NCBI RefSeq assembly: GCF_000002995.4 | Contig: NW_025062477.1 | Coordinates: forward strand, 9,706,649-9,770,648 | Direction of reading: 5' to 3' | From: Brugia malayi | Lineage: Eukaryota > Nematoda > Chromadorea > Rhabditida > Onchocercidae | DNA: 64,000 bases | Part shown: positions 12,601 to 24,130 of the stretch, in pieces | Numbering within the stretch: the first letter of the stretch is position 1 | Layout: each line of letters starts with the position of its first letter | Notes under the pieces: model-generated | The model's database searches: none | What the model saw: only the letters and a program-made list of their open reading frames with translations | Told to the model about the DNA's origin: nothing | Made by a program: the position numbers and the translations under genes

Positions 12601-13550
12601 GCTTGCAAGCTTTTAATTTAGTGAAGTGACAAAACAAAAGGAAAAATGCATTGAGTGTATTGCGGTAATAAAATTGCTCTCTTAAGAGGAGAAAGGGTAC
12701 ACGAAAAGATGTGGAAGAGAGAAAAAGAACGAATAATTTAAAAAATCGATGTTAAATAGAAATAAAATTAAAAATTTAATTTCTTTTCTGCCTATCTTTC
12801 CGTCGTTCACATCATTCCCGCTTCCTCTTGGTAGTTGTTCTGCTATACAAATTAATTGCACTTCATTTTAGTTTTTTTAATTAGAGGAGTAGATAGAGTT
12901 TAGACGCGGAAGTGAAAGGGCGACACGATAGAGGCCCGAGCAAAGTTAGGGACCATGAAATAGTAATCGAAATTACTTCCATACTTTCCATTTCATTAAA
13001 AGATCACACTAAATCTCAGTCTGGACAAATGATTAGATGCCAAATTTTCTTCTCGAAATGATGGAGCATATGTCAGAAATCTTCATCCTCGGGACAATGC
13101 GCATGCAAGATACAACTAGGTGATTCAAGCCATCAAATGAACAGGTGCACTGAAAGGAATAATTTGATAAATGGCATCCTGTACATCTCCAAATCTACCT
13201 TAAGGGAAAAAATTGCATTAAACGGCGAATAGTCCTGCCAAACCTAGTGATTATTTTAAAGAGTCCTTTGCCTTTGCTTATCTTCCAGCACTTATAATTA
13301 ATTGTGTGGGCAAAACCTTGAAAAAAAGAAGCGGCATCACTGTCACTACTAAGGACAATGAAAGAATCTCTTGCAATCTTAAGAAATCAAAAAAAATGGT
13401 CACTGTATTGTCAAAAGAGTTCCTAAGGCTTATCACATGTTGTTAATTCATAAATCTGATGAATTTCGGTTTGAATAATTTCCCAATTCATAAACCCAAT
13501 ATTTTTTACATATTGATTTTACATCTTAGGTGAGATATTCAGTTTTGTAG
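9655..13550. other. Intergenic, low-information AT-rich DNA
   Basis: Contains imperfect direct repeats at 9962-10044 and a repeated CAAACGACCG at about 11534 and 11572 around TTGGCGCC. A pyrimidine-rich tract occupies about 12215-12300. No gene recognised on either strand. Confidence 0.6.
9962..10044 (+). repeat. Short imperfect direct repeats
   Basis: AAAAGAAGAAAATTTCATTG recurs 34 bases later with one change (TCTCATTG), followed by TCCTACTGAAG twice 16 bases apart. Local duplication, probably replication slippage. Confidence 0.7.
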
Positions 13551-13810
13551 CTGGCTGAAAGTAGGAAGAGCTCCGGTAGAGATGGCGCGAATACAGGAAA
13601 GGACGAGAAAAGCAAACAGAGAGACGAATAATAGATGGATTGCTTAATTGCCGACTCACTAATTAATGGTAATTAACCTCGACAGTGACATGACATTAAT
13701 GCTGAATTTCGTTGAATTCGTGATAATAGTGCCCCTTCCCTGCTAGTACGATCGCGTATCGGTCTTTTTGCATACTGAATTGATGGATGGTAATGGTTAT
13801 TATAATTGTG
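13551..13810. promoter_or_regulatory. Candidate distal regulatory element
   Basis: A higher-complexity patch in the gene desert with less homopolymer than its surroundings. It contains overlapping homeodomain-type cores (ACTAATTAATGGTAATTAAC, 13658-13677) followed by CATTAATGC and CGATCGCG. Coding potential is poor. Regulatory function is inference from composition and from the neighbouring developmental gene. Confidence 0.3.
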
Positions 13811-14318
13811 GGATGCATCTTCAAAACGAAGGACATTCTCACATTAATCCTTCCCTACCTTCTCTATAGAAGTACTTTTTTCAACCTTTTTGTTTAAAAA
13901 TATGGATGGAATCAAAGCTTACGGAACTTTGACAGAGTATTTAATTTGCATTCAGTCTAAGGACAGTAAGTTTGCATTATATGTCCCAGTAATGTCAATT
14001 ATTGTTTTTTGATATCTTTCTTACTATTCATCGTTTTTGTGTTTCTTTCACTGCCATATCACTTTATCAACGCTTCTACTTCAAGCTTCTTTACTCAATT
14101 ACTCCACCACGCACCACTTCCTCCATAGTATCCTATCCGAAATCAGCAGTTGAACTAGGCATCAGCATAACTTCTGAGTTTCTTAAGAACGGATTCATAT
14201 CAAAAATTTCAATAGGATGTAATTTCCAATCATTCCATCTGAATTGATTTAATTTTTCCTATCAAATAATTGTGTATTGATCACTCAAACAGGCCGGAAA
14301 TCAGTACCAAAAGAAGAA

Positions 14319-14332
14319 GTCGACATGTCGAC
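14319..14332. repeat. Perfect 14-base palindrome
   Basis: GTCGACATGTCGAC, two GTCGAC hexamers around CATG. Notable in AT-rich DNA, but short. Confidence 0.8.
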
Positions 14333-15539
14333 AAATGGGTAGCATGGAAACCTATTTGAAGTAGTAACTAATAGTGATGGTGAGACGAAGTTAGCAAGTT
14401 AAGCATTTTTATATAGAGGACACTCAAACAATGGTGGCTTGAAAATGAAATTGTTAATTGGAAGGACTGAACACAATGTGAGTTAACAATAAGATAAACA
14501 AACAAATTTCATATTCATTTTATTTTCTTAAGAAACTGAAAGTCATTTTCTGTTTTTGCCTTTTCAAGTTGTTAAAAATTGAAATAAAATGTGCTCACTT
14601 TTCGTAATTCTTCGGCAAATAAAAAAATTAATGTTATGATCAGAATTATTTTACTTTTTTTACTAAACTTTATTCCTGTCAACAATAATCGGATCTTTAA
14701 TTAAATAATGCACATCTTACGATCAATCATATTACCTATCCTAATAAATTCCTATATTTTTTTGCAAAAGTATAACATAAAATTAATTTGGAGTCTCACT
14801 TTTTTCTCACTGTTTTGTTTTACTTATATAATCAGCGGTTACTGTCGGTGCGAAAATTAATGTTCACATATGTCACCCTTGTCCAGTTTAAGAAAGATGA
14901 ATAGAATTCGATAGTGAGTGGACTGGACCTTGTTGAACGACAATGGAAAAAATCAAGGAAACCCAAGGAGTCATATAAGTGGGCAATGATGGAATGGAAA
15001 AACCACTAATACGTGAAACACATGTAAATAGCGTATGTGATGACTGAATATCTGGAAGTAATGTAACGTGTAAGTAACGTGTGGAAGTGAAAAGACCGTT
15101 GCGAGTGCCACTAGATTCTGCAATCCACCTGAAGAAAGAAATATGTAGAAGTGAAGAATCAATCATTGAAGGACAATTGAAAAGGCTAAAATTGGATTTG
15201 TCGAAAGTTTCTCGAGGAAGAAAAAAGCATGAAATGCAGAATATATTTTAACAGCCATTGATTTTAATGTAGAAGAATCTACAACATCTATTTGAATTTT
15301 GTGGTTATTTAGATATTTTGTGTGATTAGAGAATCAGTACGGAAAGTCGAGCAAGAAATCTCATGTATCTTACTTAATGGTATGGATGAAGTGAAATCTT
15401 GTAAATTTAGATAAGTTGCAAGAAATGTATATAATAACTCTATCCATTTGGAGGAAACTTTATTAGAATTAATAACCATTAAATTAAAATCTGGAAAGTA
15501 AGAGTATTTAAAATGAGCCTGATATTAATTGATAAAATG

Positions 15540-15588
15540 ATAATAATAATAATAATAATAATAACGAATAATAATAATGATGATAAAT
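15540..15588 (+). repeat. TAA/ATA microsatellite
   Basis: About 16 TAA-type units interrupted by CGA and TGATGA. Confidence 0.9.
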
Positions 15589-16914
15589 AAATAAGCAAAT
15601 TCAAACTAGAAAATTGTTTCCTTCGTGCACTAAACATTACACCCGTTTCAATAATGAGATGTTCTAAGGAAATATTTAATTCCACCTAATAGAAGTGAAA
15701 TACTGTGACCGGAAAACAATAAAGCTTTAATAGCAAATCATTGTATCTCTATCTCTACAACGACACTGATCAGATAAGAAATTATTGGAAGTAAGACAGT
15801 CGTATCTGAATGATTAGTGCCCGTGTGAGTAAAATACGTTTACTGGTTGAGGTACGTGTGCTAACTTTAATGTTTTAAACAAAAAGTTAAAAAATGAAGT
15901 TTAAACCGGAGGCGTGCTTGACAGAGTAGTTGGATTGTTATAGTGATGAGTATGATTGCTGGATCGTTATAATTGCAATCAGGAAAATTTAGTAGAAAAT
16001 AGTTGTTACGAGAGGACAGTTGGGAATTTTTTTGATGAATATTATAGATCCTCTGATTTGGATCACTGAAAATAAAAGTTATTTACCAAATAATCGTATA
16101 TGGACAATTACTTCCATCTAGTCAGAAGCACTGCCTGTAAAAATTATATTTTATAAGCCTCTTTAATCTGTCAGACACCTTTTCTGTCTTTGCACTTTTT
16201 TCATGCTCCATACTTTCTAACAGTTTTCGCATTACTTTAAAATCTCACTCATATTTTGAATACATCAGTCATCAAGTCTGAATAGATAGCACCTTAGTCC
16301 CCAATCTCATATCAACAATAATTGTTTATGCTTACTCTAAGCATTGTTTCAGATAGTTAATATACTCGAAGAACATAGCGATACGTAATAGTGCAACGAT
16401 AAAATGAATTTGATTTGAGAAAGTATTTTATTTCCAGCTTTTCAAAAGCATTTCCATAGATACTTTAGGTGATATGGAATTTTACTGCCATGAAAAATTT
16501 GTTAAGGTTAAATTTCAACTGATGAAGCATAATTATCGGTCTTTGAAATGAATGTTTTCAATTTATTTATTATTGATTTAGGGATAATTTTGATTTCTTG
16601 ATATGCAATTCACATCCAGAAACTGATTTTGAAAGCACCAAGCTCCATCCACATCATTTCTTTCATGTAAATAAGATCGACACAAGCGGATTAAATGTTG
16701 AGCAAATAACCCGAATTTCATGGTAACTGGAATAAAAGCAATATAGTGTTATATTATCATTTGCAACTTGACAGAACCTTTCCATTTTTAGGATCAGTAC
16801 CATAAAAGGTTGTTTAATACTCCCATAAAATATTTTGGAAACATTAATTTGCTGCACATTTAATGTCTGATGAGAGATGTGTAAATTAAATCCATTGATC
16901 TACCTATTAATTTC

Positions 16915-17290
16915 CTTCTTCGGAATTGTAAATTGGTGATTGGTCGGACCACGTGATGCTTAAACTGCGAAAAGGATAAATGATGATTAACCAAGGGAAG
17001 ATTTAATCGGAGTGTTGGTTAAGCCAACTTTAAAAATATTTAAAGAATTCGCCGAGTAATTTAAATTGCTTCAATATTAGCACAAGCATGAGTTCTCGAA
17101 AACTTTGATTCCGCTGCTTTCTAAATCAATTGGCGTTTGAAAAGAAGACGAATGAGGGGAAAGATTTTGGACAAATTAGGCCCCCATATACACAGTGGGC
17201 AGACATAATTCAATTCCACAAATCGCTCCATCCCTAATTATTAATCAAAACTTGTCTGATTGCTAATGAAACAGAGGCTTAGCTTTTCAG
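16915..17290. promoter_or_regulatory. Candidate distal regulatory element
   Basis: Contains GATTGG (inverted CCAAT), an E-box CACGTG, CCCTAATTATTAATCA and CTAATGAAAC in about 370 bases of mixed-composition DNA. No open frame spans it. Regulatory role is inferred only. Confidence 0.3.
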
Positions 17291-18202
17291 TACTCTATTT
17301 GTTCTTCTCATGTCGTCGACACTCCCTGGATTCCACCATTCATCAATCAGTCTCTCATCAAAAATTGTTATCTTTCCCAAAACTTTTGTGAAAATTCAAA
17401 TGAAGACCCAAAATTGTGTTCAAGTGTATTTGCCTATATGATGCATGCCTGTGTCTCATTAGCGTCCCATTTTATTTCTTCTTTCTCGCCTTAGTTCCTG
17501 CATCCATTACTTCCCAACATGTTGGAAGAAACGAAAAGAATCTTAGGAAGTTATTAAGTCATACGTCTACTCTGAAAACCTTCAATCTAAAGTTAATTTA
17601 ATATGAATATTTCCACCTCATTCATTCCCTAAAGCCTGCCATAAAACTCGTTCTTTATATATAATCATAATGCGGTGAGCTGCATTGTGATACATAAATA
17701 AATAAATATTTGCCTGAACACTTCAAATGAGCCAGGCATACCTTCTGCTGAAGTAAATGATTTGAACACTGACAAACCAATCAGAAAAATTTGAGCTTTT
17801 TTTCTGGTAGTTAATAATGAAGAAGATTTAACACATTACAAAGCTGACATTAGGTAGGTAAAGTAGACAGGTAAAGTGGGTTGTAGACAAGTAAGGTAAA
17901 GTTGTGACATAGCAAGAATATGCTGAGAAAATTTTCAGAATCAAACGAATTTGACAGGAAATACAATTGACTTTCATTTGTTGTATTTCCTATCTAAATT
18001 TTTGAGATTTTAGAATGTGAAGCCTTATTTGTTAAAAAAGCCAAGTGCACATGTTATGACATGTTAGTAATGAATTTTGAATTCGCGCTCATATTTGTGG
18101 ATCAATTGGCATAAAAGAGAAGGACATACGATAAGCTTGTGCCGTAAAGACACAAGAAGCCTCAGTCATATTATCATTGTTTGTGCTTTTTGATACCGAT
18201 TG

Positions 18203-18232
18203 GGCGGGGGGAGGGGGGACAGGGAGAGGGCG
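18203..18232 (+). other. G-quadruplex motif
   Basis: Five G-tracts of 3-6 bases separated by 1-3 bases: GGG-C-GGGGGG-A-GGGGGG-ACA-GGG-AGA-GGG. Fits the standard G3+N1-7 rule. Followed by purine-rich DNA at 18290-18345. Confidence 0.85.
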
Positions 18233-18940
18233 TTTTGTGATGATTTTCAATTTATTTATCTTTCTAGTTCCCCAATTGCCTTTAGCTTTAGAAAGGGAAA
18301 AGAGGTGGGTGGGAGAAAAGAAGACGAAAAAAGGGTTGGACAGGACGAATTAATCAGCCTTTTAGTAGTTATTTAAGCTGTCGGTGCTTTCGCTTTCATC
18401 ATCTTTCTAAGACTTGTATTAAGGCCTATCATTCCATAGATTCGTCCGTTCATTCTTAGGCCTTTCCTCTCTGCAAAGTAAATGAGAAAAATTAAATGAT
18501 TTAAGGATTTCATATACAAATAGCAGGAGGAATGATGAGAAAAGGCTTCGAGTGGATTAGGCTTGATTTGATTACTTATTTAATCAGTGTGGGAAGGGAA
18601 TCTCGAGATACCTTACTTCACTTGACGAGAAAGCCCTCTCGCACTAAGTCATTTTCATTTGATTGTGAAGAAATGAGACCTCTAAGCTGCTCCAGCTCTT
18701 TTAAATTAATTTCTATGTTTTCAGGCCCCAACAATTACCTTAGAACTCGGGCCACTCATTAATCCATATTGACGTGACTTGCGTGTAATATATATTGTCG
18801 AACAATAGCCTATTCATTATCATTAAATTCCTATTTCAGCATTTGCTACAAATAGGAACCTCAAGAAATGTTGGCTTAGGTATCCTTATCTATATATATA
18901 TCGTCGTTTAGAATTAACATTAGTAATTTCTGACATGTGA

Positions 18941-18970
18941 AATTTGTCAGAATTTGTCAAAATTTGTCAA
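18941..18970 (+). repeat. 10-base tandem repeat, three copies
   Basis: AATTTGTCAG/AATTTGTCAA/AATTTGTCAA in direct tandem; one base change between the first copy and the others. Confidence 0.85.
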
Positions 18971-19283
18971 AAAAATCATTTTGCCATAACATTGAATGTG
19001 AAATTTCCACCTATTTTTAAAGAAGTCATCGAAAGCTACAGCCTGCATCAGATATTAATAAGTCGTCGTGTCGCATATTTCTGTGTTTAAAGTTTCTAAT
19101 ATTTCCAAATTATCGGTTTATAATATTCAAATAGCAAGCTTCAATAGCGATATGTTTCACATTAATTTTGGTAAATTTCGTCCAACTTATTTTTAACTAC
19201 AACTTTTCAGAATTACTGTTTATAACTTTTGTTACACCAAAGCTGTTATAACTTTTATAACTTTTGTTGTCTGTTCATATATA

Positions 19284-19399
19284 GTAGGAGAGTGTTGAGG
19301 AGCCATTTCACAGGCATCATCAAATTTTAGCATATCGCAAACTACATCGAGCGGAAGTATAAAAGAATTGAAATGCGCTATCATTCTCCACTCTCCTAC
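19284..19399. repeat. 116-base element with 11-base terminal inverted repeats
   Basis: GTAGGAGAGTG at 19284-19294 and its exact reverse complement CACTCTCCTAC at 19389-19399 enclose 94 bases of non-repetitive DNA. No obvious target-site duplication. Could be a small MITE-like element or a structured RNA; undecided. Confidence 0.45.
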
Positions 19400-22300
19400 A
19401 GCAAGCTGTTTTTTAACATGTATAATTTGCTTATAAAATTTTGAGTCCGCTGGTCCTTCTATCCGTCACTCCTCATACATATACATATATATATATGTGT
19501 ACGTGTTTGCTTGTCTGTTCATATACACATTTCTATCTGTCCAGATTAAAAAAATTCACTTTGATGTGACCGCCACCTTTAACAAGCTATATTGTGTGTA
19601 AATACTTTGTAGCCCTCATATTTCTCCGCTTCAACATCAATCCGGATTCTCCTATCCTGTTTTTTTCGTTGTGTTCCCGAAAGAAAACACTGAATTTAAA
19701 TCGAAATAATTTAATATATATATATACCAAAGAAAAATAAGAATTGAAAGTTACCATTTCAGCTTAAAAACTTCTGTTCAAACATTTTTAATCGCTGATT
19801 TTTTTAATCGAAAAAAAATTGAAATTTTTTGAGTAAATCAACGACTTTCAGGATATTATAGATTTCGTTGCATTTTTGTGTTTTTATTATACTTATAAAA
19901 GAAAATAATACAAGCGTTAAGCTTTTGTACTTCTCGATTGATAGCTCTCCTTCAAATCCTTCTGAATCATAAAAATTCACCAATTTTGAAAAAACTATGC
20001 AAGAGTTGAACATTTGTATACATCAATTTTATTGGTGAAATTCTAAAACAAAGTGTATATCAATAGTTAATTAATAAATAAGTAAATGAATTCATTTGTT
20101 TAAATTGCACTTGTATATATGTACTTATTTCGAAGCCATTTTTTTTTTTTTTTTTCATTCTTCTACTTTGCCATAGAAAATGATGCTAAAAATGAGGGAT
20201 ATAATTTGTACTACGAAACTTCGTCAAATTTAGATTTTATCAATGTTCAACGGTCGCAGTGCTTATCAGTGATTTGCATCAGTTATTCAAACCAGTTAAT
20301 AAGATAAACTATTCTTGGGAAATTATTTTAGGTTGTCATCAGCATCAAATATTGTTTGTAACGATGATTTCATATTTAAATTGTTTATGGTCCACTTTCC
20401 AAAGTAGTAGAAAGTTCTTTTTCCATTTTTCTTCGTATTCTCCACAACTATTATCACACTAATTAATATAGCCACATAGGAAAAGTGGCATCCAAATGAA
20501 CTCGTGTATTCCAAGTAAAATTTGTCTGAGTCATTTTCTCAGTTTGTTAGCTGAGGGCAAATGTTATTTGTATTTTGCGTTAATACCTCAGCAATCCTTT
20601 ATGACAGTCTGCTAATCCGTTCATTTCTCATATAAGATTTTAACGCATATCTGTGCAAACGAGTATTTTATTGGAATAAAAGGCTATTCTAATTACTTTG
20701 GTAGTTTTGGTTTAAAAATTTCAGTTTCCTGGAAACCAACCAAGCAACCATTCAGAGCGATTAAATTCGACCTTTCAGTTGTTCTCCAAAAAGCAATTTT
20801 TCATTTGGATTCTAACAGAACATGTCTACATCGTATATATATTTATACTGTACTTTAGTGATCAGTTTATTATTTATTAGGTCTCATTTGGATTATAAAA
20901 CATTACCCGAAAGATATTTCGAGAAGCCTCTTGTTGCTCGATTTGATTTTTTATCCAAAATAATTTGAAGTTTAATAAGGAAATGCCAATAAATCCAGAG
21001 TGAACTTTTCCCAGATTTTTCACTCTTAGCTTTGTGTTCTTTATTCTTTTATTCAAAATGAAACAGGCTGTATAAAATTATTTAGACGTGCTCAGGAATA
21101 AATCGTAAAGAAATGCTGAAAATAAGTCTATAATACTTCAACTGAAAGTTGTATACACTTTATACCTCCAGCTTGCAATAGTGCGCAAGCAGTTAATTTT
21201 ATTGAATACATATACATTTTTAAGATATTAGCGCCATGTCTATTCTATTCCACTACCTTATTCTCTTCTATACAACTTCATTGCTGCATTCAAGCTTTTC
21301 TTTATTTCTTTCATTCTTCACAGAATGAATTTCTTTTCTGTGTCTTATTTTATTCAAAAATTCCTTGCTTTATCAATGATTTCAATTATCAAAAACTAAT
21401 ATGCAAAATAAGTAATCGACTTTTGGTCTTTACAACCATTTATTTTTAAGTGAGGCTCATAAGCTCTCAGCACTTTTCAATCATTTAGTGCAACAATCCA
21501 TCTGGAATAGTTTTCAATAGTTCATTGCCAGTCAGGCTTTGAGTCGAATTCAGGTGTTTCTATTCAACACAAGGTCAAATATTTTCTTAGTGCTAAGCTG
21601 CAAAAAATATTTTACACAGTGCTTTGACTGAGCTTGCTTTTATGTTTGCAACAAAGCCAATTTTAGAAGATCTTTTTAAGATTGTTTCAAAATTATGCTC
21701 CACTCAATATCTTATTGAACTGTATAATAGATTAATCATTTTTCCCATTAAAAGTTTGGTTTTTTTTTCTTCACTGATAACATTTATCAAAGAGAGTATA
21801 TTTTTGACAATGCCGCCTTCGTGTCGGCTTGACCCAAAAGCTACGTATCTTAGAAAGATTTCCTTTTTTTTCCAGATATTAAATATGAGAGAGTCGTTCG
21901 CTTATTATTGACTGCTGCAAATATAATGTCCGCAGTAGAAGTATCTTCGCTGACTTGTTCTATAGTTTTGAAAAAGGTTTATTTTTATAAAAAAAGCTTA
22001 CAGATCATTTCTTTTCTGTCCATTCGATCTATTCTATCATGAAGTCAATGAATTCTTACTGTGTTGAGAAGCAGTTATTTAGAAGGCCTACAATGTGGGA
22101 TGGTATCATTTCTGGGTCACTGTTTTAGCTCAATAAGTCACTTATTGCTAGAATAATCAGTATTTTTATCTTGAGGAATATATGTTGTAGTAATTGATTT
22201 GTCAAATACATTTCCGGTGGTTTTATCAATTTTGAAATCATCACAGAACTCAACGATAAATCAGTTTTTAACCTTATCGAGTGAAGGAAATGACGCTCAG

Positions 22301-23879
22301 ACGATAAAAGACCCCAGAGTATTAACTGGAGGACTTACGAATTTCAGGCCATCCACCACTATAGTTTGTAGAGGCAGCAATTATTGCTTTCCTTTTCTCG
22401 ACTAAATTGCATTATCTTAATTGGCCGCGTATTAATTACATTCAGAAATTCTCTTCTTGATGTATATGCACTCATTCATTCCTTATTTCGCTTTCTGACT
22501 TAAATGACCCCAATCAACAATTTTCAAATTATCCATGCAAAGTACCGAAATGCTCAAGAAATCTCATGCTTCTTTTTATAGCTTTCTCTTTATATTTTCA
22601 TTTTCATGCTGTACCATCAAATATTTCAAAGTCATATTAAATGCTAATGGCTTCTTTTCAGCTAAATTTTAGGCGTTTAATTCTCTCTTCATATTCTAAA
22701 CAAAAAGAAAAAAATGGAATGTTTTACGACTTAAATGTAGTTATAAAAACATTCCACTTCTTTGTTCAGAATAGAAGAAAGAATTAAACTTTTAATATAT
22801 GCTTAGAATAATTGAAATTTTTTAAATTTAATAATTGGAGACCTTACTTTGTCTTTGTTTTTTTTTTTTGCTATCTGTCAATCATTCCCACTACCGCATA
22901 ATTTTCGGTTGCATAAAACTTTTAAGGATCAATTAATTACTTGTTTAACTTGAAGGAAGTGGATGAAGTTCTACAAGGCTATTGGTAATTAAGATTTCGT
23001 GAGACTGAGACAGTCTAAGCTATCGTTGTGCGATCAAACAAAGAGCTCGAAACATCTCTTTTATATCATAGTTTTTAAGCATACTTATGAAGAATAAATG
23101 TATAATTTCATTTTTTGACTCTGTCGATTTTTAATCATTTAATTTTACGTCAATGTAACTTTCTCTTCTTTCATTTACTACCTTTTAGTAGTCCTGTTCC
23201 TGTCGGAAGATTCATATTGGATCAAATCATACTGCAGCAAAGTTGTAAAATGAGCTTCAGACAAAGTTAAAAAATAAATCCGTACATGTTCTTGTTTCGG
23301 TAATCTGTGCATGAAAGTAGCGGTCGCAAAAATGACACTTGATTGTTTGAAGAGTTTTGAAAGATGCACTTTGTAATTTGCTATACAGTGAAACTCAACC
23401 TTAAACCTTTGTTACATGATATACATTCAAATTTCTAGTGTAAAGGATTTATTCTTTTTTTGTTCTCTAAACTTGCAGCTGCTATGCAGAAGTAGAAAAT
23501 GAGAATAATTTCTTAATTAGAGGGAGAAAGCATGTGATTAATTAGAAAGCTTCTGCTGCTGCTATACTTATATTCATATATGTGTTATATATATATATAA
23601 GAAATGAAGAACTAGTTAACTAATTTTTCTAGAGAAAATAATAAATTTTTTTCATTTTCAATGATGAAAAAACAGTCCCATTTTCATGAAGTGAAGATTA
23701 TTTATTTTTGATTTTCTGCCTTTTACAAATTTCATTATCGATGAGCATTTTTACACAAATGAATAAAATTACTGGAACTGTTATGTGTGTCACAAACTAT
23801 CTTAAGTTAAATGGTGTTGATATCAATCTTTAAATGTAATCAACCATTTGATGATTGCGAGTACATTTTACATCCTTCT

Positions 23880-24130
23880 AAACTACGTCTCCCTATACCG
23901 TGCCTTAATTGACTCATGCCATATAGCATTTGGCCATTGAGTTAATCAATTGAAATACAGCTGGTGAGTTCCAAATAGACGTGCATGCAACAACGAGTGT
24001 GTGTACATGTTGTGGACATGCAAATGCACACCCCTTTCTCATACACACTCAAATTAATTATCGTTAATTAACAGCCACATCCAGCATTAACTACCGCCAC
24101 ACTGCAACCGATGGTCCAGTGGAGGATGCC
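23880..24130. promoter_or_regulatory. Candidate distal regulatory element upstream of zfh-2
   Basis: Mixed-composition DNA with GAGTTAATCAATTG, CAGCTG, a TGCATG core and AATTAATTATCGTTAAT (24052-24068). The last 17 bases recur exactly in a zfh-2 intron at 55215-55231. Function inferred. Confidence 0.35.

Larger units (their letters stand above)
13811..18180. other. Intergenic DNA
   Basis: Holds a 14-base palindrome (14319-14332), a TAA microsatellite (15540-15588) and a regulatory-looking patch (16915-17290). Open frames at 14002-14247 (+) and 14888-15166 (-) lack splice context or recognisable motifs. Confidence 0.6.

Noticed and set aside
22199..22405. 68-codon + strand frame upstream of zfh-2
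   Set aside because: No family motif and it cannot be joined in phase to other exons.
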